Of a stretch of 64,000 nucleotides of DNA, positions 38,265 to 46,273 are shown piece by piece. The translations under genes were made by a program, and so were the position numbers. This DNA is from an uncultured Tenacibaculum sp. (GTDB lineage Bacteria; Bacteroidota; Bacteroidia; Flavobacteriales; Flavobacteriaceae), in contig NZ_CANNGG010000001.1 of the NCBI RefSeq assembly GCF_947504135.1, forward strand, positions 62,001 through 126,000, read 5' to 3'. Position 1 is the first letter of the stretch, and the number at the start of each line of letters is the position of its first letter. The notes beneath the pieces are model-generated. The model had not been told where the DNA came from and made no database searches. It worked only from the letters and a program-made list of their open reading frames with translations.

Positions 38265-38446
38265 CATTTTGTTTGTTAAGTAAAAATAATTTACTCTCCG
38301 ATAAAAGTTATAGTACTCCTTATACTATTTATGTTAAATTTAAGAGTTACAGAACATCAATCAAAAAATAATTGACAACCTGATAAAAGTCATATTTAAT
38401 CTTTCTTTTTCTTCTCAAATTTGCCCTAACCTTAAACCAATAGAAA

Positions 38447-39064
38447 ATGGAAACTACACAAAGACACATTATTGACGAAGAAGTACAATGGGACAAAACT
38501 AAAACCATTGTAAGTAAAACCGATATCTACGGAACAATTTTATATGCTAACGATGTTTTTTCTAACACCTGTGAATACAGTACCATTGAGTTAGTTGGCG
38601 AACCTCATAATATTATCCGTCACCCAGATATGCCCAAGGTAGCTTTTAAAGTTTTATGGGACGCTCTTAAGAAAGGTGAAAACTTTCATGCAATTGTTAA
38701 AAACCTAACAAGAACTGGAAGATACTATTGGGTTATTACCGATTTTACTATCGATAAAGATGAAAACGGTAAAACTATAGGGTATACTGCAAGAAGAAAA
38801 GCGGTACCTGATGGTGTTGTTAAAAAGATTGAACCTATTTACAAAACTCTTTTAGATATTGAAAAATTAAAAGGAGAGAAAGCTAGCGAAATGTATTTCG
38901 AAGCGTATTTAAAGGAAGAAGTAGGTAAAACTTACAATGAGTTTGTTGTTGATTTATTTAACGAAGAGCTAACAAAAGAAGAAGCTGAAAAAGTTAAAGC
39001 AGAAACGAACCCGCTAAAAAAAGGATTAAACTGGTTCTTCTTTGGAGATACCAATCCAACATAA
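38447..39064 (+). CDS. Orphan Aer-like PAS domain protein, paralogue A
   Basis: Soluble sensor-like protein of 205 residues with one PAS domain (about 20-125). It has the signature of the aerotaxis receptor Aer: GEPHNIIRHPDMPK (51-64), LKKGENFHAIVKNLTRTG and YYWVITDFTID, with a cofactor-binding pattern seen in FAD-PAS domains. No methyl-accepting, kinase, HTH or cyclase domain follows. Instead there is a charged helical segment (about 130-185) and the tail KKGLNWFFFGDTNPT. Paralogue B follows 296 bases downstream. Probably a redox or oxygen sensor with an unknown partner (inference). Confidence 0.8.
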   Translation: METTQRHIIDEEVQWDKTKTIVSKTDIYGTILYANDVFSNTCEYSTIELVGEPHNIIRHPDMPKVAFKVLWDALKKGENFHAIVKNLTRTGRYYWVITDFTIDKDENGKTIGYTARRKAVPDGVVKKIEPIYKTLLDIEKLKGEKASEMYFEAYLKEEVGKTYNEFVVDLFNEELTKEEAEKVKAETNPLKKGLNWFFFGDTNPT

Positions 39065-39108
39065 AAACATAAGTATCCCCAACAATCCCCTTTAAAATGT
39101 TTTTGATA

Positions 39109-39138
39109 GGGCTGAAGCTTTTGTTTCAGCCCTTTTTT
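39109..39138 (+). terminator. Rho-independent terminator after PAS paralogue A
   Basis: GGGCTGAA/TTCAGCCC stem, 8-base loop, six T, 44 bases after the stop codon. It shows that the two PAS genes are separate transcription units. Confidence 0.87.
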
Positions 39139-39182
39139 ATTTTAATAAATCTTCTCTTTTTCCAACTGTTCTTATCTAAAAA

Positions 39183-39227
39183 ATAACACATTTCTATCAT
39201 CTTTCTTTGAAAGATAACACATTTCTA
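39183..39227. promoter_or_regulatory. Direct repeats flanking a palindrome upstream of PAS paralogue B
   Basis: ATAACACATTTCTA occurs twice, at 39183-39196 and 39214-39227, spaced 31 bases (three helical turns). Between and partly overlapping them lies the perfect palindrome ATCTTTC-TTT-GAAAGAT (39199-39215). It stands 74 bases upstream of the -7 element. Possible operator; the binding protein is unknown. Confidence 0.4.
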
Positions 39228-39300
39228 CACTGATATTTAACTAAACCTAAATAAAGCTTTGTTTTTAAACAAACCATAAAATTTTTTGATACAAAAATCT

Positions 39301-39308
39301 TATCTTTG
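39301..39308 (+). promoter_or_regulatory. -7 promoter element of PAS paralogue B
   Basis: TATCTTTG, perfect TAnnTTTG, leaving a leader of about 45 bases before the ATG at 39361. Confidence 0.6.
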
Positions 39309-39360
39309 CTCCCCAATTGCAAGTAAAACCACCCCGAATAACTATTAAAACAAAAAACAA

Positions 39361-39999
39361 ATGGACGCAAACAACGCTCTTAGACCTTCTAAAGTCATAG
39401 ACGAAGAGGTTAAATGGGACAAGTCTAAAACTATTATTAGTAAAACAGACCCTGTAGGGACTATTTTGTACATGAATGACACTTTTGAAGAAGCTTCAGA
39501 GTACAATAAAATAGAACTTATTGGAGAGCCTCACAATGTCATTAGACATCCTGATATGCCTAAAGTTGTATTTAAGGTATTATGGGATAACCTAAAACAA
39601 GGAAACAATTTCCATGCTATTGTAAAAAACTTAACCAGAACTGGTAGATACTATTGGGTTATTACCGATTTTGATGTTGAAAAAGATGATAAAGGAAAAA
39701 TTACTGGTTACACAGGTAGAAGAAAAGCTTTACCTCAAAGTGTAATTCAAAAAATTGAACCTTTATACAAAACACTTCTAGAAATAGAAAAAGTAAAAGG
39801 AGAAAAAGCTAGTGAATTATACTTCAACTCTTACTTACAAGAAGAAGTTAGTTCTACTTACGATGATTTTGTTGTAAAGTTATTTGAAGATAGTGGAGCT
39901 GCTGGATCAAATGGAGCAGTAGAAGACACTCCTAAAGAAGGAGGTAAAATTAAAAAAGGAATTAATTGGTTTTTCTTTGGAGAGACCAATCCTAAATAA
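39361..39999 (+). CDS. Orphan Aer-like PAS domain protein, paralogue B
   Basis: A 212-residue paralogue of the upstream PAS protein, roughly two-thirds identical by eye. The Aer-type PAS block is conserved (GEPHNVIRHPDMPK, LKQGNNFHAIVKNLTRTG, YYWVITDFDVE), as are the downstream helical segment IEKVKGEKASELYF and the C-terminal tail KKGINWFFFGETNPK. Between helix and tail it has its own Gly/Ala-rich linker (SGAAGSNGAVED). No output domain. Independently transcribed, with a repeat-rich upstream region that paralogue A lacks. Confidence 0.8.
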   Translation: MDANNALRPSKVIDEEVKWDKSKTIISKTDPVGTILYMNDTFEEASEYNKIELIGEPHNVIRHPDMPKVVFKVLWDNLKQGNNFHAIVKNLTRTGRYYWVITDFDVEKDDKGKITGYTGRRKALPQSVIQKIEPLYKTLLEIEKVKGEKASELYFNSYLQEEVSSTYDDFVVKLFEDSGAAGSNGAVEDTPKEGGKIKKGINWFFFGETNPK

Positions 40000-40015
40000 T
40001 CTTTAAAACATAAAT

Positions 40016-40040
40016 AAAAACCGCTTTAAAAAGCGGTTTT
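40016..40040. terminator. Bidirectional rho-independent terminator
   Basis: AAAACCGCTT/AAGCGGTTTT stem with a 4-base loop between PAS paralogue B (+) and queG (-); A and T runs on both sides. Confidence 0.85.
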
Positions 40041-40041
40041 A

Positions 40042-40965
40042 TTATTTTATAAAGTCAATGTTTCTTAATAATCCTGTAAACTTTGTACGTTTGACTGCTG
40101 ATTTTTTGAACACTTTACTAAAGGTTTCTTGTGTTAACTCTTGCCAATCACGTTTTGTCATTTGTAGTAAGTTTTCTTGAGGCATAAATAAACTTTCTTC
40201 GTGTGGTTGTGAAAAACGATTCCATGGACATACATCTTGGCATACATCGCAACCAAACATCCAATCTTGCATTTCTCCCTTAAATTCTGATGGAATTGCA
40301 TCCTTTAACTCAATTGTTAAGTACGAAATACATTTGCTTCCATCGACCGTATTGTTAGGTAAAATAGCTTGTGTTGGACAAGCATCAATACAACGAGTAC
40401 AACTACCGCAATGGTCAGTTTTAAAAGGTTCGTCATATTCAAGTTCTAAATCAATAATCAATTCAGCTAAAAAGAAAAACGAGCCTTGTTGCTTTTGAAT
40501 TAATAACGAGTGTTTCCCGTTCCAACCCAATCCTGATTTTTGCGCCCAAGCACGTTCTAACACAGGAGCAGAATCAACAAAACAACGACCAGAAACTTCT
40601 CCTATTTCATCGTTAATCAACTGTAATAGTTCCCGTAATTTATCTTTGATGATGTGATGATAATCTTGTCCGTAAGCATATTTAGAAATCTTATAACTTC
40701 CTTCTTGCTGAACTTCCGAAGGGAAATAATTATACGATAAAGAAATTACTGATTTCGCTCCATCAACCAATAACCTTGGATCTAAACGTTTGTCAAAATG
40801 GTTTTCCATATAATGCATCTCTCCATGATATCCGTTCTGCAACCATTTTTCTAACCTAGGAGCTTCCTCTTCTAAAAAATCAGCTTTTGCAATACCACAT
40901 TCCAAAAAACCCAAGCGTTTTGCTTGTTCTTTTATAAAGTTTGAATATTGCTGTTTCTTATTCAA
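40042..40965 (-). CDS. queG: Epoxyqueuosine reductase
   Basis: Cobalamin- and iron-sulfur-dependent enzyme performing the last step of queuosine tRNA modification. It is 307 residues, slightly short for the family because the C-terminal HEAT-like repeats are absent, which is common. Two 4Fe-4S motifs are intact: [16 protein letters not shown] (about 183-198) and [13 protein letters not shown] (about 232-244). [22 protein letters not shown] is the conserved substrate/cofactor region. Own -7 element; convergent with PAS paralogue B across a shared terminator. Confidence 0.94.
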   Translation of the reverse strand: MNKKQQYSNFIKEQAKRLGFLECGIAKADFLEEEAPRLEKWLQNGYHGEMHYMENHFDKRLDPRLLVDGAKSVISLSYNYFPSEVQQEGSYKISKYAYGQDYHHIIKDKLRELLQLINDEIGEVSGRCFVDSAPVLERAWAQKSGLGWNGKHSLLIQKQQGSFFFLAELIIDLELEYDEPFKTDHCGSCTRCIDACPTQAILPNNTVDGSKCISYLTIELKDAIPSEFKGEMQDWMFGCDVCQDVCPWNRFSQPHEESLFMPQENLLQMTKRDWQELTQETFSKVFKKSAVKRTKFTGLLRNIDFIK

Positions 40966-40985
40966 AATACGTGATTTTATCAGCG

Positions 40986-40993
40986 CAAAATTA
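40986..40993 (-). promoter_or_regulatory. -7 promoter element of queG
   Basis: TAATTTTG on the minus strand, perfect TAnnTTTG, 21 bases before the queG start. Confidence 0.5.
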
Positions 40994-41084
40994 CCAAAAG
41001 AAAATTTATCATTTCATTGACTTTCTATTTACAAATAAATGTTGAAATTTGTTCGTTAGTATTACATGATAAACTTTATTCTTT

Positions 41085-43679
41085 ATGAAAAAGATCTATA
41101 AAATAATAATAGCTATAGTAGTTTTTTTCTTTGTCCTATTGGTTAGCATTCCTCTGTTATTCCAAGATAAAGTAATGAACTTGGTAAAAACTACCATTAA
41201 CAACAACGTAAACGCTAAAGTTGATTTTAGCGACTCGAGTTTAAGCTTGCTTAGAAATTTCCCAAACGCATCAGTACAATTATCTAATCTAACGGTTATT
41301 AACAATGCTCCTTTTGAAGGAGATACTTTAGTATATGGTAAAGAAGTAAACTTAGCCTTAAAACTTACCGAACTTTTTAAAGCTTCATCTGAGCAACTAA
41401 ACATCAAATCGTTTACTATTGATGATGCCTTGGTAAATGTACTAGTTGATGAAAAAGGAAATGCGAACTACGATATTGCAAAACCTACTGATACTAAAGA
41501 GGTAAAAGATGAAGAACCATCAACTTTTGGATTATCAATTAACTCATACGCTATTAACAACGCTACGATAAAATATAATGATAAACAAGGGAAACTAAAT
41601 CTTGAATTAATTGAGTTAAACCACAGCGGTAGCGGTGACTTCTCTCAATCAAACACAGAATTGGACACTCAAACTTCTACCTTAGTTTCTTTTGGAATGG
41701 ACGGAAATTCGTACGCAAACAATCAAAAAATAGAGTTAGATGCTATTTTAGGTATGGATTTAACCAACATGAAGTTTTCTTTCTTAAAAAATGAAGCGAA
41801 ATTGAATAATTTACCTTTAATTTTTGACGGATATGTTCAAATAAACGAAAACAACCAAGAAGTTGATATTAACTTTAAAACCCCATCGTCTGACTTTAAA
41901 AACTTTTTAGGATTGATTCCTGAAGCTTATACGAAAAGTATCGCTAACGTTTCTACTACTGGTAGCTTTAGTGTAGATGGAAAAGTAAACGGAATTATTG
42001 ACGATAACCATATTCCTAAGTTAGACATTTCTATGAAGTCAAATAATGCTTCATTTAAATATCCTGATTTGCCTAAAAGTGTTCAAAACATTAATATTGA
42101 TGCGCAAATAAAAAACACTACTGGTAAAACCGAAAATACGTTTGTTACCATTAATGGTCTTTCTTTTAAGATTGATCAGGATACTTTTTCTGGAAAAGGA
42201 AATGTCTACAATTTAACAACTAATCCTAAAGTTAATGCTACCGTAAAGGGGACATTGAATCTTGCTAAATTAAGTCAAGCTTACCCTATTGATTTACAAA
42301 ATGAATTAAGCGGTGTTTTAAAAGCAGATTTACATACCGAATTTGATATGAAAGCTATTGAAAATAATGTTGTAAGTCGTATTAAAAACAACGGAAAAAT
42401 GGAGGTAAGCGATTTTGTTTTTTCTCCAAAAGATGTTGTAAACCCTATCCATATTAAAAATACCGTTGTTACTTTTACACCAAGTACCGTTAGCTTAACA
42501 AAGTTTGATGCTACAACTGGAAAAAGTGATTTAAATGCTACTGGAACGCTTAAAAACTTATTAGGTTTTTTACTTTCTGACAAAAAATTACGTGGAAACT
42601 TCAAACTGAATTCAAACAACTTTTACGTAAGTGATTTTATGCAAGAAAATCCTGAAGCTGTCGAAAACGAAGATGACTCTAAAAAAGATACACCTAAAGA
42701 ATCTTTAAAAATTCCTGCATTTTTAGATTGTGCTATTTCTGCAAACGCTCAAACCGTATATTACGATAATTTGACTTTAAAAAATGTAAGAGGAACACTT
42801 CTTTTAAAAGATGAAAAAGCCATTTTACAAAATATGAATGCTGGTATTTTTAATGGTCAAATTGCCTTAAATGGAGAAGTTAATACACAAAAGGAAAAAC
42901 CTACTTTCGATATGAAGTTAGATATCAAATCTTTTGATATTGCTCAATCGTTTACTAGTTTAGATTTACTACAATCAATAAGTCCTATTGCAGGTGCTAT
43001 GAATGGTAAATTAAATTCTGACATTGACTTAGCTGGAAGTTTAAATGATGATTTTACACCAAACCTTACCTCAATTTCTGGTAATGCTTTAGCTGAACTA
43101 TTGACAACTAGCATAAACCCTGAAAAAACAAAAGCACTTAGTTTATTAAACAATAAATTGTCTTTTATTGATTTAAAAAAACTAGATTTATCTGATATTA
43201 AAACACACCTGTCTTTTAAAGAAGGTAAAGTGGTGGTAAAACCATTTGATTTAAAATATAACGACATTGGTATTACTGTTGGTGGAAACCACGGGTTTGA
43301 CAAAACAATGAACTACAACGTTACGTTAAACGTTCCTGCTAAATATTTAGGTAACGAAGTACAAGGATTACTTTCTAAACTAAGCGCTAAAGAACAACAA
43401 AACATAACAGTTCCTATTACTGCTAATATTACAGGTAACATGACAAGTCCTTCTGTAAAAACAGACATGTCTTCATCGGTTAGTAAATTAAGTCAAAAAC
43501 TAATCGATCAACAAAAAGATAAATTAGTCAATGATGCTTTAGGTGGTTTATTAGGAGGCAAAAAGAAAGATAGTACTAGTACAACCAACAAAAAAGAAGA
43601 AACCGTTAAAAAAGTAACCGACGTATTAGGTGGTTTATTTGGAAAGAAGAAAAAACAACAAAAAGATACTGTTAAATAG
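41085..43679 (+). CDS. AsmA family protein
   Basis: Large envelope protein of 864 residues with an N-terminal helix (about 6-24) and the AsmA-type start SIPLLFQDKVMNLVKTTIN. The chain that follows is made of repeated beta-strand segments, including NATIKYNDKQGKLNLELIEL and FNGQIALNGEVN, with the AsmA C-terminal block FKEGKVVVKPFDLKYNDIGI near residue 710. The last 60 residues are Lys-rich and contain two copies of the motif LGGL[LF]G. AsmA-like proteins are thought to move lipids between membranes. Single gene followed by an inverted repeat. Confidence 0.85.
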   Translation: MKKIYKIIIAIVVFFFVLLVSIPLLFQDKVMNLVKTTINNNVNAKVDFSDSSLSLLRNFPNASVQLSNLTVINNAPFEGDTLVYGKEVNLALKLTELFKASSEQLNIKSFTIDDALVNVLVDEKGNANYDIAKPTDTKEVKDEEPSTFGLSINSYAINNATIKYNDKQGKLNLELIELNHSGSGDFSQSNTELDTQTSTLVSFGMDGNSYANNQKIELDAILGMDLTNMKFSFLKNEAKLNNLPLIFDGYVQINENNQEVDINFKTPSSDFKNFLGLIPEAYTKSIANVSTTGSFSVDGKVNGIIDDNHIPKLDISMKSNNASFKYPDLPKSVQNINIDAQIKNTTGKTENTFVTINGLSFKIDQDTFSGKGNVYNLTTNPKVNATVKGTLNLAKLSQAYPIDLQNELSGVLKADLHTEFDMKAIENNVVSRIKNNGKMEVSDFVFSPKDVVNPIHIKNTVVTFTPSTVSLTKFDATTGKSDLNATGTLKNLLGFLLSDKKLRGNFKLNSNNFYVSDFMQENPEAVENEDDSKKDTPKESLKIPAFLDCAISANAQTVYYDNLTLKNVRGTLLLKDEKAILQNMNAGIFNGQIALNGEVNTQKEKPTFDMKLDIKSFDIAQSFTSLDLLQSISPIAGAMNGKLNSDIDLAGSLNDDFTPNLTSISGNALAELLTTSINPEKTKALSLLNNKLSFIDLKKLDLSDIKTHLSFKEGKVVVKPFDLKYNDIGITVGGNHGFDKTMNYNVTLNVPAKYLGNEVQGLLSKLSAKEQQNITVPITANITGNMTSPSVKTDMSSSVSKLSQKLIDQQKDKLVNDALGGLLGGKKKDSTSTTNKKEETVKKVTDVLGGLFGKKKKQQKDTVK

Positions 43680-43724
43680 TCTTTTGTAACATTTTTTCTA
43701 CTTCATAGTCTTATTTATATTAAG

Positions 43725-43774
43725 AGAACTTTGTAAGTTATTTAACACTTCTTAAATACACTTTACAAAGTTCT
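43725..43774. repeat. 12-bp perfect inverted repeat after the AsmA gene
   Basis: AGAACTTTGTAA (43725-43736) and its exact complement (43763-43774) with a 26-base spacer, followed by TCTTTTA. It could be a weak terminator for the AsmA gene or an operator for the DUF5686 gene 34 bases further. Confidence 0.5.
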
Positions 43775-43807
43775 TCTTTTATGTTTGTTACCAACAACTA
43801 ACTGACT

Positions 43808-46273
43808 ATGAAAACCATAACTACATTTTTATTTTTAGTATGCTCTTCAATTACTTTTTCTCAAATTACAGGAAAGGTTACCAATACTAAAAACCAACCT
43901 ATTTCTTTTGTAAGTGTATATTTAGAAAACACTATTACAGGTACCACAACCAATACAAATGGCGACTATGAGTTAGCCTTTAACTCAACAGGACAGCACA
44001 CTATAATATTTCAAATGTTAGGTTATAAAACCATTAAAAAAACGGTTGACATCAACTTTTTTCCTTTTATCTTAAATGTTGTTTTAACTGAAGAAGAAGT
44101 TACCTTAGATGAAGTTGTAGTTTCTTCTGAAGAAAACCCTGCTAACAAAATTATTAGGAATGCTATTGCTAATAAAGTTAAAAATACCGATAAGTTTGCT
44201 GAATATACTGCCGATTTTTACTCTAGAGGTTTGTTTAAAGTAAAAGATCTTCCTAAAAAGTTTTTAGGACAAGACATTGGCGATATGGGAGGTGGATTGG
44301 ACTCTACCCGAAGTGGTGTGGTATATCTTTCTGAAACGGTATCAAAAATCGCTTTCCAAAAAAGACCTAAAAACTTTAAAGAACATATTATAGCTTCAAA
44401 AGTTAGTGGACAAGACAACGGAATTAGTTTTAATCAAGCAGAAGAAGTAAATTTTAACTTCTATGAAAACTCTTTTAATCTAGCGGATGTTAGTATAATT
44501 TCCCCTATAGCAAACGGAGCTTTCGGATACTATAATTACAAGCTAGCAGGAGTATTTTACAATGAAAATGGAAAGTTAATTAACAAAATTCAACTACTGC
44601 CTAAACGTAAAAATGACCGTGTTTTTAATGGATATATTTATATCGTTGAAGATGATTGGGCTGTGTATGGAGCCGATGTTATTGTCACTGGTGCACAAAT
44701 AAGCTTGCCTATCGTAGATTCACTACACATTAAGCAAAACTATAATTTCTCTACTAAAAACAAAGCTTGGGTACCCGTTACACAAACTATAGATTTTAAA
44801 GCAGGGTTATTGGGCTTTCATTTTAACGGTCGATTTTCTGCTGCTTATTCTAACTATAATTTTAATCCTAATTTTACTGAAGATACTTTTGGTAACGAAG
44901 TACTTTCGTTTGCTGAAAATGCTACAGAAAAGGATTCGTTATACTGGAATAAAATTCGTCCCGTGACTTTAACTTCTGAAGAAATATCGGATTACAAATT
45001 AAAGGACAGCATAAAAACCATTCGAAAATCAGAAAAATATTTAGATTCAATCGATACCAAAAACAACAAATTTAAACCGCTAGATATTCTTTCTGGTTAT
45101 ACCTACCGAGATTCTTACAACAAATGGTCGTTGAGCATTTCTTCTCCCATTGAAAACATCAATTTTAACACCGTACAAGGCTGGAATTCTTCTTTAGGAA
45201 TTAACTACCGAAAAACTCTAAACAAAAAAGGTAAACGATTTGGTATGGGAGCCGATGTTAATTATGGCTTTTCAGAAAAAAAAGCACGCCCTACTGCCTA
45301 CTTCAACTACCAGTGGAATAATACAACAAGACCATACCTGCATGTTTCTGGGGGAATTGGCACACCACAATTCAACCAAAAAGAACCTATTTCTAAGTTT
45401 TGGAATACCATAAGTTCAATTGGTTTTGAAAGAAATTACCTGAAAATCTACGAAAAAACCTATGCAAAAGCTTCTTTTTCACAAGAAGTAACCAACGGAA
45501 TTCGTATGTTTTCTTCTCTAGAATTTGCCGACAGAAAACCGCTATTCAATACCTCAGACTATGTAATGTTCCCTAAAAAAGATGTTGATTACACTTCTAA
45601 CAATCCACAAGGACCAAACAACTTTACTTCAGGATTTACTCCGCATCATATGTGGACATTTTCGGCGGGAGCTAACATCAATTTTGGTCAAAAGTATTTA
45701 TCATACCCTGATGGAAAATACAACATTACCAGTCATAAATATCCATCGTTATATATTGGTTATCAAAAAAACTTCGGATCTGGAAATTCTGAGTGGAATT
45801 CAGATATCATATTCTCACAACTGTACCAACATATTAATTTAAGCAACTGGGGAGAATTTTCCTACAAAGCTAAAGGAGGGTTGTTCTTAGAACAAAAAGA
45901 TATTCCGTTTATGGATTATGCTCATTTTAACGGAAATCGTTTATTAATAGCTCCTAACAACAATTATTTAAACAACTTTTACATGCTTCCTTATTACAAA
46001 TTAAGCTCTAACGATAAATATGCTGAGCTTCATGGAGAATACAATTTTAAAGGAGCATTATTAAGTAAAATTCCTTTATTAAATAAGCTGAACTTTTATT
46101 TAGTTACAGGAGCAAAAGGACTGTTTACAGCAGGCAACAAACCCTATTCTGAATTTGCTATTGGTTTAGATAATGTTGGTATTGGAAAATGGCGTTTTTT
46201 ACGTGTAGATTTTGCTCGCTCAAACTTTAACGGAAAAAATGAAAACAGAGTCCTTTTTGGGATAAAATTATAG
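43808..46273 (+). CDS. DUF5686 outer membrane protein with carboxypeptidase-like regulatory domain
   Basis: A signal peptide (1-19) is followed by a CarboxypepD_reg-like beta-sandwich (about 20-95: GKVTNTKNQPISFVSVYLEN, GDYELAF, MLGYKT) and then DUF5686, a barrel-like region rich in aromatic strands. Family blocks include NKIIRNAIANK, AEYTADFYSRGLFK, GYIYIVEDDWAVYGADV and the C-terminal FLRVDFARSNFNGKNENRVLFGIKL. 821 residues, usual for this Bacteroidetes family, whose function is unknown. Its stop overlaps the stop of the convergent receptor gene by six bases. Confidence 0.85.
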   Translation: MKTITTFLFLVCSSITFSQITGKVTNTKNQPISFVSVYLENTITGTTTNTNGDYELAFNSTGQHTIIFQMLGYKTIKKTVDINFFPFILNVVLTEEEVTLDEVVVSSEENPANKIIRNAIANKVKNTDKFAEYTADFYSRGLFKVKDLPKKFLGQDIGDMGGGLDSTRSGVVYLSETVSKIAFQKRPKNFKEHIIASKVSGQDNGISFNQAEEVNFNFYENSFNLADVSIISPIANGAFGYYNYKLAGVFYNENGKLINKIQLLPKRKNDRVFNGYIYIVEDDWAVYGADVIVTGAQISLPIVDSLHIKQNYNFSTKNKAWVPVTQTIDFKAGLLGFHFNGRFSAAYSNYNFNPNFTEDTFGNEVLSFAENATEKDSLYWNKIRPVTLTSEEISDYKLKDSIKTIRKSEKYLDSIDTKNNKFKPLDILSGYTYRDSYNKWSLSISSPIENINFNTVQGWNSSLGINYRKTLNKKGKRFGMGADVNYGFSEKKARPTAYFNYQWNNTTRPYLHVSGGIGTPQFNQKEPISKFWNTISSIGFERNYLKIYEKTYAKASFSQEVTNGIRMFSSLEFADRKPLFNTSDYVMFPKKDVDYTSNNPQGPNNFTSGFTPHHMWTFSAGANINFGQKYLSYPDGKYNITSHKYPSLYIGYQKNFGSGNSEWNSDIIFSQLYQHINLSNWGEFSYKAKGGLFLEQKDIPFMDYAHFNGNRLLIAPNNNYLNNFYMLPYYKLSSNDKYAELHGEYNFKGALLSKIPLLNKLNFYLVTGAKGLFTAGNKPYSEFAIGLDNVGIGKWRFLRVDFARSNFNGKNENRVLFGIKL

